Origin: Rapidithrix thailandica
Lineage (GTDB): Bacteria > Bacteroidota > Bacteroidia > Cytophagales > Flammeovirgaceae
NCBI RefSeq assembly: GCF_039710355.1
Contig: NZ_JBDKWZ010000024.1
Location: 51,652-115,651 of the forward strand
Length of the DNA stretch: 64,000 nucleotides
Direction of reading: 5' to 3'
Position numbers and translations under genes: made by a program. The notes under the pieces are model-generated. The model saw only the letters and a program-made list of their open reading frames with translations. It had not been told where the DNA came from and did not search any database. Shown here one piece after another: positions 44,988-53,160 of this stretch (positions within the stretch are counted from its first letter, which is position 1; every line of letters begins with the position of its first letter).

Positions 44988-45075
44988 AGAGATAAATGAG
45001 TAACGCACCGGAATCCGAAACGGCTTCATAAAGGTTTAGTCCTCTTGTAAAATGGTCGATATATAGCCATGAAGG
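44988..45075 (-). pseudogene. Fragment of a SRPBCC paralogue, cut by a repeat end
   Basis: On the minus strand this fragment encodes YIDHFTRGLNLYEAVSDSGA, matching YRIGYFTGGLKLYETISKSD of the intact gene at 43722-44717; the DNA also aligns over about 60 bases. On its 3' side it runs straight into AGAGCATGTTTA (44987-44976), the end sequence of the foldback element that also split the HAD gene. On its 5' side lies repeat copy B. No start or intact domain remains. Confidence 0.65.
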
Positions 45076-45194
45076 CACAACAACAGCAAGATATACTATT
45101 AAAATCAAATATTTATGCCCCTTTGTGTCATAGAGTCTTTGTGGCATTTTGAAAAGGGTTGGTATTCATCTACTCGACACCGCTAGACAGTTCC
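45055..45194. repeat. Dispersed intergenic repeat, copy B
   Basis: Read on the minus strand it begins GGAACTGTCTAG, contains AAAATGCCACAAAGACTCTA, CACAAAGGGGCATAAATATT and TTGATTTTAA in the order seen in copy A (7600-7730), and ends GGCTATATATCGACC. It is about 140 bases long. The stretch from 44718 to 45366 contains this repeat, the gene fragment and the element end but no intact gene; ORF-like runs in it are these relics. Confidence 0.7.
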
Positions 45195-45366
45195 ATTAAA
45201 AATGGAAATCGCGGTTGATTTGGAAAATATTTGAAAAAGCATACCTTCGAAAATCATCTGCCCCTGGTATTTACTAACCCGGATACAACTGGCTAACCGG
45301 AAGGCTGTTGATGGAAACCACCTACTTCCGGATAACTACCCTTATTCAAAAATAACCCATAAGAAA

Positions 45367-46032
45367 ATGAAAAAATCCTCCGGAACTTCTGATCGAAGAA
45401 GTTTTATAAAAAAATCCTCAGCCCTTGCTTTAGGCTCAGGGAGTTTGTTTGCCCTGCCCAATGCCAGTTGGGCCGAACCAGTGTCCAAAGAAGATGACCT
45501 CAATATTATTGGTCCCAAAGAAGGTTTTTCACCACAGGTAGGTACCTTGGTGTCCATGATGAACTGGATGCGGAGTGTGATTTTATATCCTGTGAAAAAT
45601 TTGACAGTGGAAGACCTGGACTACTTACACGATGAAAATGCAAATAGCATTGGCGCCATGCTATGGCACTTGGCTGCTACGGAGCGCTTTTATCAAATTC
45701 ACTCCTTTGAAGGTAAGAAATGGGGAGACTGGCCGGAAGAAGACAAAGCCGCATGGAGTACAGCTTCCAGGTTGGGTGCAGAAGCCCGGCAAACCATCAA
45801 GGGCCATACACTGGACTTTTATTTAACAAAACTAGAGGAGGTCCGGAATCAGACTTTACAGGAATTAGCCAAGCGCGATGATGATTGGCTCATGGAGGTG
45901 GATAAAGAATGGCCTTGGGGCCCCACTAATAACTATTGTAAATGGTTTCATGTTTGTGAGCACGAATCCAATCACAACGGACAAATCAAATGGCTGGTCA
46001 GTCGCTTGCCCTCGGCAAAAAAGAAGAAATAA
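45367..46032 (+). CDS. DinB-family protein with Tat signal
   Basis: A 221-residue exported protein. The twin-arginine signal is clear (DRRSFIKKSSALALGSGS, residues 9-26), followed by ASWAEP. The mature part is a four-helix DinB/DUF664 bundle, with the metal-binding histidines in GAMLWHLAATERF and HVCEHESNHNGQIKWL. DinB-like proteins are often metal-dependent thiol-handling enzymes. Export by the Tat route suggests folding with its metal in the cytoplasm. A relic of a second copy's C-terminal end is visible at 47150-47225. Confidence 0.9.
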   Translation: MKKSSGTSDRRSFIKKSSALALGSGSLFALPNASWAEPVSKEDDLNIIGPKEGFSPQVGTLVSMMNWMRSVILYPVKNLTVEDLDYLHDENANSIGAMLWHLAATERFYQIHSFEGKKWGDWPEEDKAAWSTASRLGAEARQTIKGHTLDFYLTKLEEVRNQTLQELAKRDDDWLMEVDKEWPWGPTNNYCKWFHVCEHESNHNGQIKWLVSRLPSAKKKK

Positions 46033-46110
46033 GAGGACTTGGAAGCATAGTGGTTAGCGTTTTTGGCCATAAGGCACCGGAGTAGTAGGGAAGGAATGGT
46101 TCTGTAGTTG

Positions 46111-46149
46111 GGCCAATTCGCTGAACGTATTGAATTCAGCGAATTGGCC
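46111..46149. terminator. Perfect 15-bp hairpin between convergent genes
   Basis: GGCCAATTCGCTGAA (46111-46125) and TTCAGCGAATTGGCC (46135-46149) with a 9-base loop, between the ends of the dinB-like gene and the convergent outer-membrane gene. There is no T tract. Confidence 0.7.
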
Positions 46150-46178
46150 AGTATTGGTATCAGAAGGCGATAGCATGA

Positions 46179-46814
46179 TTAGAAACGTGGAAAGTAATAC
46201 GTTAAAGAAAGCCCATTCGTCCAGGTTCTGTAAAGGTGCCCGAGCTCAGAATGATGATTTGAGGCATAGGGGGCTGAATTTCCAATGTCTAAAATTAAGT
46301 TATACTTCGACTGCAGTTTTATCTGAAAGGAATCGAATAATGTATAGACCAATCCGGCTTTGGGGCTGAAAAGCCCCAAATGACCCGCATAGGATTCATC
46401 AGTGTCATGATAAGCATCTATTGTGTGAAGGCTGTAGATCACATAATACATTCCAACATCACCTCCAAGGTTTAAATCTAACTTATCAAAAAGTGTTATT
46501 TTATAGGCCATCCCCATGTATACCGGAATGGCGGAGTATTTTCCATAGCTAGCAACTCTGAGTTCATCGCTATTCACTTGATAATAGAATGAATCTTGTT
46601 GGGCCTGAAAAGCATGGTATCCTGCGGTTATGTTAAAAACGGTATTTTCTTTATTGATGACATAACTTCCTGTGAAGCCAATGGTAGAATTGTAAATATC
46701 ACCGAGTTCTCCTTGTGGGCTTTCATGGTCCAAGGATAAAGAAATACCCTTTTGGGCCTTGGAAGAAAGTGATACCACACAGAGAAGTACGATGAAAAGT
46801 AGGTGTTTTTTCAT
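46179..46814 (-). CDS. Small outer-membrane beta-barrel protein
   Basis: A 211-residue secreted protein with a signal peptide (1-20, ending SSKAQ) and alternating beta-strands (STIGFTGSYVINKENTVFNI, PVYMGMAYKITLFDKLDLNLGG, FSPKAGLVYTLFDSFQIKLQS) ending in the terminal aromatic LTYYFPRF. The layout suits an 8-stranded outer-membrane barrel. No closer family is recognised. It is single, convergent with the dinB-like gene. Confidence 0.8.
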   Translation of the reverse strand: MKKHLLFIVLLCVVSLSSKAQKGISLSLDHESPQGELGDIYNSTIGFTGSYVINKENTVFNITAGYHAFQAQQDSFYYQVNSDELRVASYGKYSAIPVYMGMAYKITLFDKLDLNLGGDVGMYYVIYSLHTIDAYHDTDESYAGHLGLFSPKAGLVYTLFDSFQIKLQSKYNLILDIGNSAPYASNHHSELGHLYRTWTNGLSLTYYFPRF

Positions 46815-47805
46815 GAATAGGGGATTGAAAGTTGTAAAATTATTTTTTAATGAGATGGGAGAAAACTACCGGTAGTATTGATGTTAACGACTACCATAGT
46901 AGATGCCTGCTCCCGTAAAAAGGGGGCAAAGTAATTGAAAAAATAATTAACTATCAACTTGAAATGAGGAGATGTGGCCCAAAAGGAGAGTAGTTAAACA
47001 TGTTATAAACCATGCCGGTTCATCGTTTATAATGCTTTAAATTGAATGAAACTATTCATTCAGAAGGGGTTCTGTCAGTCTGGTGTAGAGTTGAAGTGCT
47101 GAAGGAAAAATTGACAGATACACCGGGAAAAATCTCTGAAAAGGGCTTGGGCGTTCATCTACTTGTCATCACTAGAGGGTTTCATATCTGTGAATACGAA
47201 TCCAACCGCAGATAAGTCAAATCTGATGCCTTTCTAACGATTGTTTGTTTGAAAAGTACAAAACTAAACCAGCTTTCCGGCCTCTGAAGATTCCCTTTCT
47301 TTTTGGATTACTTTATGCGGGTATTTTACTCTGTTTAAGGTATTTTCACTTAAAAGAACTTTGCTCTTAATTTCATTTGGCAAACCTTCTTAAAAAAATA
47401 TTTTTTGAAGCTTTGCTAAGTGAAAAGCTAACTGAAATTATTTGAAAAATAAGTGAAGATATCTGAAAAATAAGATGGGGTGACATCATAAAACAAACAA
47501 ATATATGTTGCTGTATTTTTTTGACTTAAAGCAAGACCAATTGAGAAAAAACCAAGCATTACGACTTTATCTAAAAAAGATATCCGAATCGAATAAGAGA
47601 AGATATCAGTGATTTGAAGAAACTAGTAAAAGTCCAATTTTTATCTACGGGTCTTTGCTCTTTGTTGGAAGTGTTATATTGCTGGGTCTACCTTACTGAT
47701 GAACCTACTACACGAATAATCGAAGAAAAATAGTAGTTAGAAGCTCCGGGCAAGTATTTTTGTGTAGTACTTAGGTTGAAGACCCAAATTAACAACATCA
47801 AACAA
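46815..47805. other. 991-base gene-free region with decayed sequence
   Basis: No intact gene on either strand. It contains the DinB relic at 47150-47225, a CATCTACTTGTC motif (47156-47167) shared with copy B of the dispersed repeat, several short A/T-rich palindromes near 47390-47410 (CTTCTTAAAAAAATATTTTT) and the leader of the large phosphoesterase gene. It looks like eroded coding DNA plus a promoter region. Confidence 0.6.
47150..47225 (+). pseudogene. Relic of a dinB-like gene (C-terminal end)
   Basis: The frame reads GFHICEYESNRR followed by a stop, against WFHVCEHESNHNGQ in the intact gene at 45367-46032. The upstream CTTGGG and the spacing to TTTCAT also match. Only this short piece is recognisable. 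Confidence 0.4.
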
Positions 47806-50800
47806 ATGAAAACCACTACCATACACTCCCGGATATTATATATTACTTTATGGTTAGGTTGTTTCACGATCCAACAGGCAGTAGCTCAAAGAACTTTATT
47901 TTATAACCCGTCTGCCAAAGGTTGGCAAGAGCAACAGCCTTCACCGGATGACCGGCTTTATCATACCATATTTCTAATTGGTGATGCCGGAGATGCTCAA
48001 CAGAACCCTTTAGAACCCAATCTGGTCAATTTAGGGCAACAATTGGAAGCAACAGGGAACAAGAGTTCTTTAGTTTTTTTAGGAGATAATTTGTATCCCA
48101 AAGGCCTACCCTTATCGCATGAAAAAGACCGGGAGGCTATGGAGCAAAGGTTATTAACCCAACTGGAATTGGCTCAAAAAAGTAAGGGGAGAGTAGTGTT
48201 TGTACCGGGAAATCACGATTGGGCCCAAGGGAGATCGTATGGTCTTGAACGTATTTTGGAACAAGAAAAATTTGTGAAAAACTACTTGCAGGACAGCTTA
48301 AGTTATTTGCCCGGTGGGGGATGTCCCGGTCCGGTGGAAATTCCGGTTGGTGACGATCTGGTACTGGTAGTCATAGATACACAATGGTGGTTACACCCTC
48401 ATAAGAAACCGGGAGAAGGACCGGATGAAAATTCCGATGAGCTTTCGGATTGCGAATATCAAACAGACGAAGAATTTCTGATAGCACTGGATGATATTAT
48501 CAAACAGAACGAGCATAAAAAAATTGTAGTCTTGGCCCATCATCCGTTGGCCTCGGTAGGCACTCACGGAGGGCATGCACCGGCCATTCAACATGTATTT
48601 CCACTGACGGATGCAAAGAAAAACCTTTGGGTTCCTCTACCCGGTTTGGGAAGTGTGTATGTGTTTTACAGGACGGTGATGGGGAATATACAAGATACGC
48701 CCCATCCCCGGTATAAACTTCTGCGAAAAGCCTTACAAAAAATCTTTGCTACCCATCCCAATATCATCTATGCCAGTGGACACGACCATTCATTACAATA
48801 CTTGCAATTAGAAAATGTACACCAAGTAATCAGCGGGGCAGGAGGGAAAACCGATTATGTGGCAAAGAATAAAAAAGCGATGTTCGGAGCCTTGGAAAAA
48901 GGCTTTGCCCGGCTCGATTTTTATCAGTCGGGAGATGTATGGCTGAGCTTCTACATTGCCCGGGGAGAAGGGGGAACATTAGCCTACCAAAAGAAATTAT
49001 TCACTCAAAAAGTAGACCTCACTCAACTAGAGCAAAAACGGGAAAGTATTGACTATACCGGGCAAACGACTTCCGCACAAGCAACGGAAGGGCTGGCCTC
49101 CAATGCCTTCAAACGGTTTTGGCTGGGTGATAACTACCGTAAAGAATGGCGCCAGGAAATCCGGGATGTACCCGTTTTTGACCTGGGGAAAGAAAAAGGA
49201 GGCTTGGAAATTCTAAAAAAGGGAGGGGGCATGCAGACCCGTTCTTTACGCTTGAGGGCCAATGATGGGAAAGAATATGTATTGCGTTCGGTGGAAAAAT
49301 TTCCGGAAAAAGCGGTGCCTGTTGAGCTAAGAGGCACCATCGCTGCCAAAGTAGTAGAAGAACAAATCTCCGGAGCCCATCCTTATGCGGCCTTGGTGGT
49401 ACCGCCTTTAGCCAAAGCTGCGGGGGTGTATCACACCAATCCGGAATTGGTGTACTTGCCGGACGACCCCAGATTAGGAAAATACCGGGCCGATTTTGGC
49501 GGGGCTTTGTACTTGTTTGAAGAAAGACCGGATGAAGATTGGCGTGAAGCTGCTTTTTTCGGAAACTCCAAAGATATTAAAAGCACTGCGAAGGTCTTGG
49601 AAAAAACAGGGGAAGACAATGACGATCTGGTAGACCAAAAGCTTGTACTCCGTTCGCGAATCTTTGATATGTGGATCGGAGACTGGGACCGCCACGAAGA
49701 CCAATGGCGTTGGGCGGAACAAAAACATCCAAAGAAAGGATATAAGTATTATGAACCGATTCCCCGAGACCGCGATCAGGTATTTTTTAATGCGGAGGGC
49801 TTGTTGATGGATGTGGGCACACGCAAATGGGGTATCCGGAAATTCCAAGGTTTTAAAAAGGAAATCCGGGACCCTGCGGGATTGTTTTTCAACTCCCGGT
49901 ATTTCGACCGCTCTTTCTTAACCGAGCCGGATCTGGAGGACTGGCTGGAAGAAACCGAACGCCTGCAAAGCCTTATGACGGATTCCTTGATTGAAGGAGC
50001 CATCCGTCAATTTCCCAAAGAAGTGTATCCTTATCATGGGCCACAGATTGTCGAAAAACTAAAATCCCGGAGGGATCACCTAAAAGGGTATTCTGAAATT
50101 TTATACAAAGCCTTGGCAAAAAATGTAGACATTACAGGCTCTGATAAACACGAACTTTTTAAAGTGGAAAGGTTGAATGATCGGGAAACCCGGGTGAGGG
50201 TTTGGAAAATCAAAAAAGAGGATGCCGAAAAAAAACATAAAATGTACGACCGGATATTCAAAACAGGCGAAACCAAAGAAATCCGCCTGTACGGGTTGGG
50301 TGGTCATGACCGTTTTGTGCTTTCCGGCAATACCAAGAAAGGCTTGAAAGTCAGAATCATTGCCGGTGAGGGCCCCGATAGCATTGTAGACAGCTCTTCT
50401 GTGGCCGGACTACGTAAAAAGACCATCGTTTATGATACACCCTCTACTTCCGAATTAGTAAAGAGCAAAGAAACCAAGGACCTGCGTTCCACAGATCCCA
50501 ACGTAAATGAATATAACCGGAAGGCATTTAAATTTGATTACCTGGGGCCTACCGCATTTTTTGGCTACAACCCGGACGATGGTTTGTTTGTAGGAGGCGG
50601 GGTATTGCTCAAGACGCATGGATTCCGGAAAGCTCCTTATAAGCAAAAACATGAACTAAAAGGAAATATAGCGCCCAAAACCAGTTCCTTCAGCTTTGTG
50701 TATCAAGGGGAGTTCATCGAAGTGATTAAAAAGTGGGACTTTTTGCTGAAAGCGGAAGTGATGTATCCGAGCTTTGTCGATTACTTCTATGGCTTGGGAA

Positions 50801-51648
50801 ATGAAACACTAAACGAGAGGGATATGAAAGGGAAACGATATTATACGGTACGCTATAATCAAATACAATTGTTTCCCCGTTTGCGTAAACGCATGTTAAA
50901 CGACCAATTTGAATGGATCTTGGGTGGCTACTATCGCTCTATAGAGTTAAGGGATGAACAGACAGAGTTTCCCAATCGCTATATTTATAACGAACATAGA
51001 GTGCAGATCGGAGAGGGAGCGATTGAGCGAATATTAGGAGATGAAAAGCATTATATGGGTTTTTATACACAGCTTTTGTTTGATAACCGGAATAGCGAAT
51101 TCATGCCTACCCGTGGGGTAACCGCCAGTTTCTTGGCCGGGCGCGTACTGGAGACCAATGGCAGTAGTGAAATGAAAGATGTTAAGTATAATTATTTTAC
51201 AGGAAGCTTCTCCCTTTATCTCAGCTTGGGCGATCGTTTTAAAACTACTTTGGCTTCCCGTGTAGGAGGTGGTATTAATGAGGGCAATTACCAACAGCTC
51301 TATCAAGGTAATAGATTGGGAGGTTCGTCAACGCTACGGGGATACCGGAGGATGCGCTTTGCCGGAGACAAAAGTTTTTATTGGAACAATGAACTCCGGT
51401 TCAAAATTTTCAACCTTCGCTCGTTATTGCTCAATGCGGAAGTCGGACTGAATGGTATTTATGACCAAGGGAGAGTATGGGTAGAAAACGACCCTTCAAC
51501 TCCGGACGGTAAGTCGGATAAGTGGCACCGGGGATATGGAGGAGGTGTTTGGATGGCTCCGTTTAATGCAGCGGTAATTGCCGTAGACTTTACCCATTCC
51601 GAAGAAGAAGATCTTATTGCTAATTTGCGTTTAGGGTTTATGTTTTAA
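47806..51648 (+). CDS. Large metallophosphoesterase / kinase-like / Omp85-barrel protein
   Basis: A 1280-residue exported protein from ATG 47806 (a TTG ten codons earlier is less likely), with a signal peptide (1-28, ending AVAQ). Residues about 50-335 form a calcineurin-like phosphoesterase: LIGDAGD (near 59), VFLGDNLYP (91), VPGNHDWAQG (134), LAHHPLA (244) and ASGHDHSLQ (322). Residues about 440-780 look like a protein-kinase-fold domain: SLRLRANDGKEYVLRSVEK near 475, then DMWIGDWDRHEDQWRW near 622 and YEPIPRDRDQVFF near 650, a DRHE/DxD pattern as in HipA/Fam20-type kinases. From about 905 to the end is a barrel with GGSSTLRGYRRMRF (1171), the Omp85/BamA barrel signature. The first and last domains are firm; the kinase reading is inference. 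Confidence 0.9.
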   Translation: MKTTTIHSRILYITLWLGCFTIQQAVAQRTLFYNPSAKGWQEQQPSPDDRLYHTIFLIGDAGDAQQNPLEPNLVNLGQQLEATGNKSSLVFLGDNLYPKGLPLSHEKDREAMEQRLLTQLELAQKSKGRVVFVPGNHDWAQGRSYGLERILEQEKFVKNYLQDSLSYLPGGGCPGPVEIPVGDDLVLVVIDTQWWLHPHKKPGEGPDENSDELSDCEYQTDEEFLIALDDIIKQNEHKKIVVLAHHPLASVGTHGGHAPAIQHVFPLTDAKKNLWVPLPGLGSVYVFYRTVMGNIQDTPHPRYKLLRKALQKIFATHPNIIYASGHDHSLQYLQLENVHQVISGAGGKTDYVAKNKKAMFGALEKGFARLDFYQSGDVWLSFYIARGEGGTLAYQKKLFTQKVDLTQLEQKRESIDYTGQTTSAQATEGLASNAFKRFWLGDNYRKEWRQEIRDVPVFDLGKEKGGLEILKKGGGMQTRSLRLRANDGKEYVLRSVEKFPEKAVPVELRGTIAAKVVEEQISGAHPYAALVVPPLAKAAGVYHTNPELVYLPDDPRLGKYRADFGGALYLFEERPDEDWREAAFFGNSKDIKSTAKVLEKTGEDNDDLVDQKLVLRSRIFDMWIGDWDRHEDQWRWAEQKHPKKGYKYYEPIPRDRDQVFFNAEGLLMDVGTRKWGIRKFQGFKKEIRDPAGLFFNSRYFDRSFLTEPDLEDWLEETERLQSLMTDSLIEGAIRQFPKEVYPYHGPQIVEKLKSRRDHLKGYSEILYKALAKNVDITGSDKHELFKVERLNDRETRVRVWKIKKEDAEKKHKMYDRIFKTGETKEIRLYGLGGHDRFVLSGNTKKGLKVRIIAGEGPDSIVDSSSVAGLRKKTIVYDTPSTSELVKSKETKDLRSTDPNVNEYNRKAFKFDYLGPTAFFGYNPDDGLFVGGGVLLKTHGFRKAPYKQKHELKGNIAPKTSSFSFVYQGEFIEVIKKWDFLLKAEVMYPSFVDYFYGLGNETLNERDMKGKRYYTVRYNQIQLFPRLRKRMLNDQFEWILGGYYRSIELRDEQTEFPNRYIYNEHRVQIGEGAIERILGDEKHYMGFYTQLLFDNRNSEFMPTRGVTASFLAGRVLETNGSSEMKDVKYNYFTGSFSLYLSLGDRFKTTLASRVGGGINEGNYQQLYQGNRLGGSSTLRGYRRMRFAGDKSFYWNNELRFKIFNLRSLLLNAEVGLNGIYDQGRVWVENDPSTPDGKSDKWHRGYGGGVWMAPFNAAVIAVDFTHSEEEDLIANLRLGFMF

Positions 51649-51672
51649 AACCCATGATTGATACCATGGGTT
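51649..51672. terminator. Hairpin between convergent genes
   Basis: AACCCATG (51649-51656) and CATGGGTT (51665-51672) with an 8-base loop, directly after the stop of the large phosphoesterase gene and 15 bases before the end of the acyltransferase gene. It can serve both strands. Confidence 0.65.
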
Positions 51673-51686
51673 ATCTTTGCGCACTA

Positions 51687-52865
51687 TTATACTTTTACTT
51701 TCTCCGGTGATGGTTTTATAGCCTTTTGCCCGCTTTTTACGATGGCCATTTTGGTTTTTAATTTTAAGAAGGGTTTTTCAAAATAGTTGTAAGAGGTGAT
51801 AGAGACTCCAAAGGTTAATCCTATGGACAATGGGTAGACCAATAGGTTGAATAGCAAATTATCGGAGATATTTAAATGCATCAATAAGCTAATTGCCAGG
51901 CTAATACAGACCGTGTGGTACATATAGATGCCGTAGGATACGTTGCCCATATAGTTGTAAAAGGCATTCTCCATTTTGAGAAAATAGCTTGTATTGCAAG
52001 AGAGGTTAATGATAAACAAAACATATACCATTGCCTCTAACACTGGAAATCCGGGAAAGTGCAGCGGATTAAATAACAGAGCTATCGTCATGATAAAACT
52101 TAAAATTCCAGTGGCCGGGTGCATGACGAATGACAGTATGGAATGCCGGTTAAACAGAACGTATGCGCCAATAGCTCCCACTGCCATTTGTTCGATCAAG
52201 AGCAAATCCCAGAACTGCTTTCCCATCTTTAAGATAAATACGGTCTGTTCATTGAGTCCATCGGTCAACAGTAATCCACTTAAACAGAAGGTGATCGTGA
52301 GTTTGAAGAATATAAAGATTATTAGGGCTTTCAATAAGTGCTTGCGACAGAGCCAAATGAACCAAGGCCATATCAGATAGAATTGTTCTTCCACACCGAT
52401 AGACCAAGCTTGATTAAGTCCCGGAATTTGATGAGATGCATCCATTAACCGCATCACATTGGGCAAGATGCCCAGATAAAGAGGCAACTTTAAACCCATC
52501 CGATCAAAGGCATGTTCGTTTACCTCAAAACCAATGATATAGGGGAGCAGGCAGGTAGCCAGGAATACGATAAAGAAATACAAGGGCCAAATCCGGAGAA
52601 TACGTCTTAAATAGAATTTTTTGAATGCTACGGTTTGGGTTTGCTGCATTTCGACAAGCAAAAGATAAGTAATCAAAAAGCCGCTGAGTACAAAAAAGAT
52701 GGATACGGCATTGTGTCCCAGACGGTCAATCAAAAGGCTATTTCCCCAGATATTTGGCAAGCCAAACCAGGATTTGTACTGTTCTACATGGTGTAAGATC
52801 ACTGCCGAAGCAGCAAAAAAACGAATGCTATTCAGCCCGGGGAAGTAGATTTTTTTGCGATTCAT
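51687..52865 (-). CDS. Acyltransferase family 3 (OafA/YrhL-like) membrane protein
   Basis: A 392-residue inner-membrane protein from ATG 52865 (a GTG farther upstream would add 18 unlikely residues). About 10 membrane segments. The N-terminus has the family motif: GLNSIRFFAASAVILHHVEQ, with the essential His, followed by SIFFVLSGFLITYLLL and the Arg-rich FYLRRILRIWPLYF. GLNQAWSIGVEEQFYLIWP supplies the second conserved region. Such enzymes O-acetylate or acylate surface glycans and lipids. No glycan operon is adjacent; the glycosyltransferases lie 12 kb away. Confidence 0.93.
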   Translation of the reverse strand: MNRKKIYFPGLNSIRFFAASAVILHHVEQYKSWFGLPNIWGNSLLIDRLGHNAVSIFFVLSGFLITYLLLVEMQQTQTVAFKKFYLRRILRIWPLYFFIVFLATCLLPYIIGFEVNEHAFDRMGLKLPLYLGILPNVMRLMDASHQIPGLNQAWSIGVEEQFYLIWPWFIWLCRKHLLKALIIFIFFKLTITFCLSGLLLTDGLNEQTVFILKMGKQFWDLLLIEQMAVGAIGAYVLFNRHSILSFVMHPATGILSFIMTIALLFNPLHFPGFPVLEAMVYVLFIINLSCNTSYFLKMENAFYNYMGNVSYGIYMYHTVCISLAISLLMHLNISDNLLFNLLVYPLSIGLTFGVSITSYNYFEKPFLKLKTKMAIVKSGQKAIKPSPEKVKV

Positions 52866-53137
52866 GTAAAGTAGGTATCTGCACTGTGGTTGATTGGGCA
52901 GCAATGTTATTGACCGCACTTCGGATATCCTAAACCGTTAAATAATATTAACGGGGATAACAGGAGAAAAAGCAGAACCACATAAGTACGGTAGAGCACA
53001 TAAGGATTCAAGGAGTGGGTAAGGAGGGAGAGAATACTATGAACCCTTCCCTCCTTTACTCCCCCAGTCCCTCAATCCTTCAATCCTTTCTTTCACTCCC
53101 TCAACCCTTCGTTGCTTCACTCTTTTCCTTCAACCCT
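52866..53137. other. Spacer between the acyltransferase start and the M1-fusion gene end
   Basis: It holds the acyltransferase promoter region and most of the pyrimidine-rich repeat described separately. No gene is supported; a plus-strand reading through the repeat is Pro/Ser/Phe low-complexity. Confidence 0.6.
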
Positions 53138-53160
53138 TCATTCCCTCAATCCTCCAATCC
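53043..53160. repeat. Pyrimidine/purine simple-sequence repeat at the 3' end of the M1-fusion gene
   Basis: About 118 bases of CCCTTCCCTCC / CCCTCAATCCTTCAATCC-type sequence. On the minus strand it is GGATTGAGGGAATGAAGGG-like, as at 14696-14771. The last eight codons of the fusion gene (EGIGGLRE) and its TGA stop lie inside it. Confidence 0.85.

Noticed and set aside
44911..45147. A 78-codon minus frame as an intact gene
   Set aside because: It is a chimera of repeat copy B, a SRPBCC fragment and the foldback-element end, so it was split into those parts.
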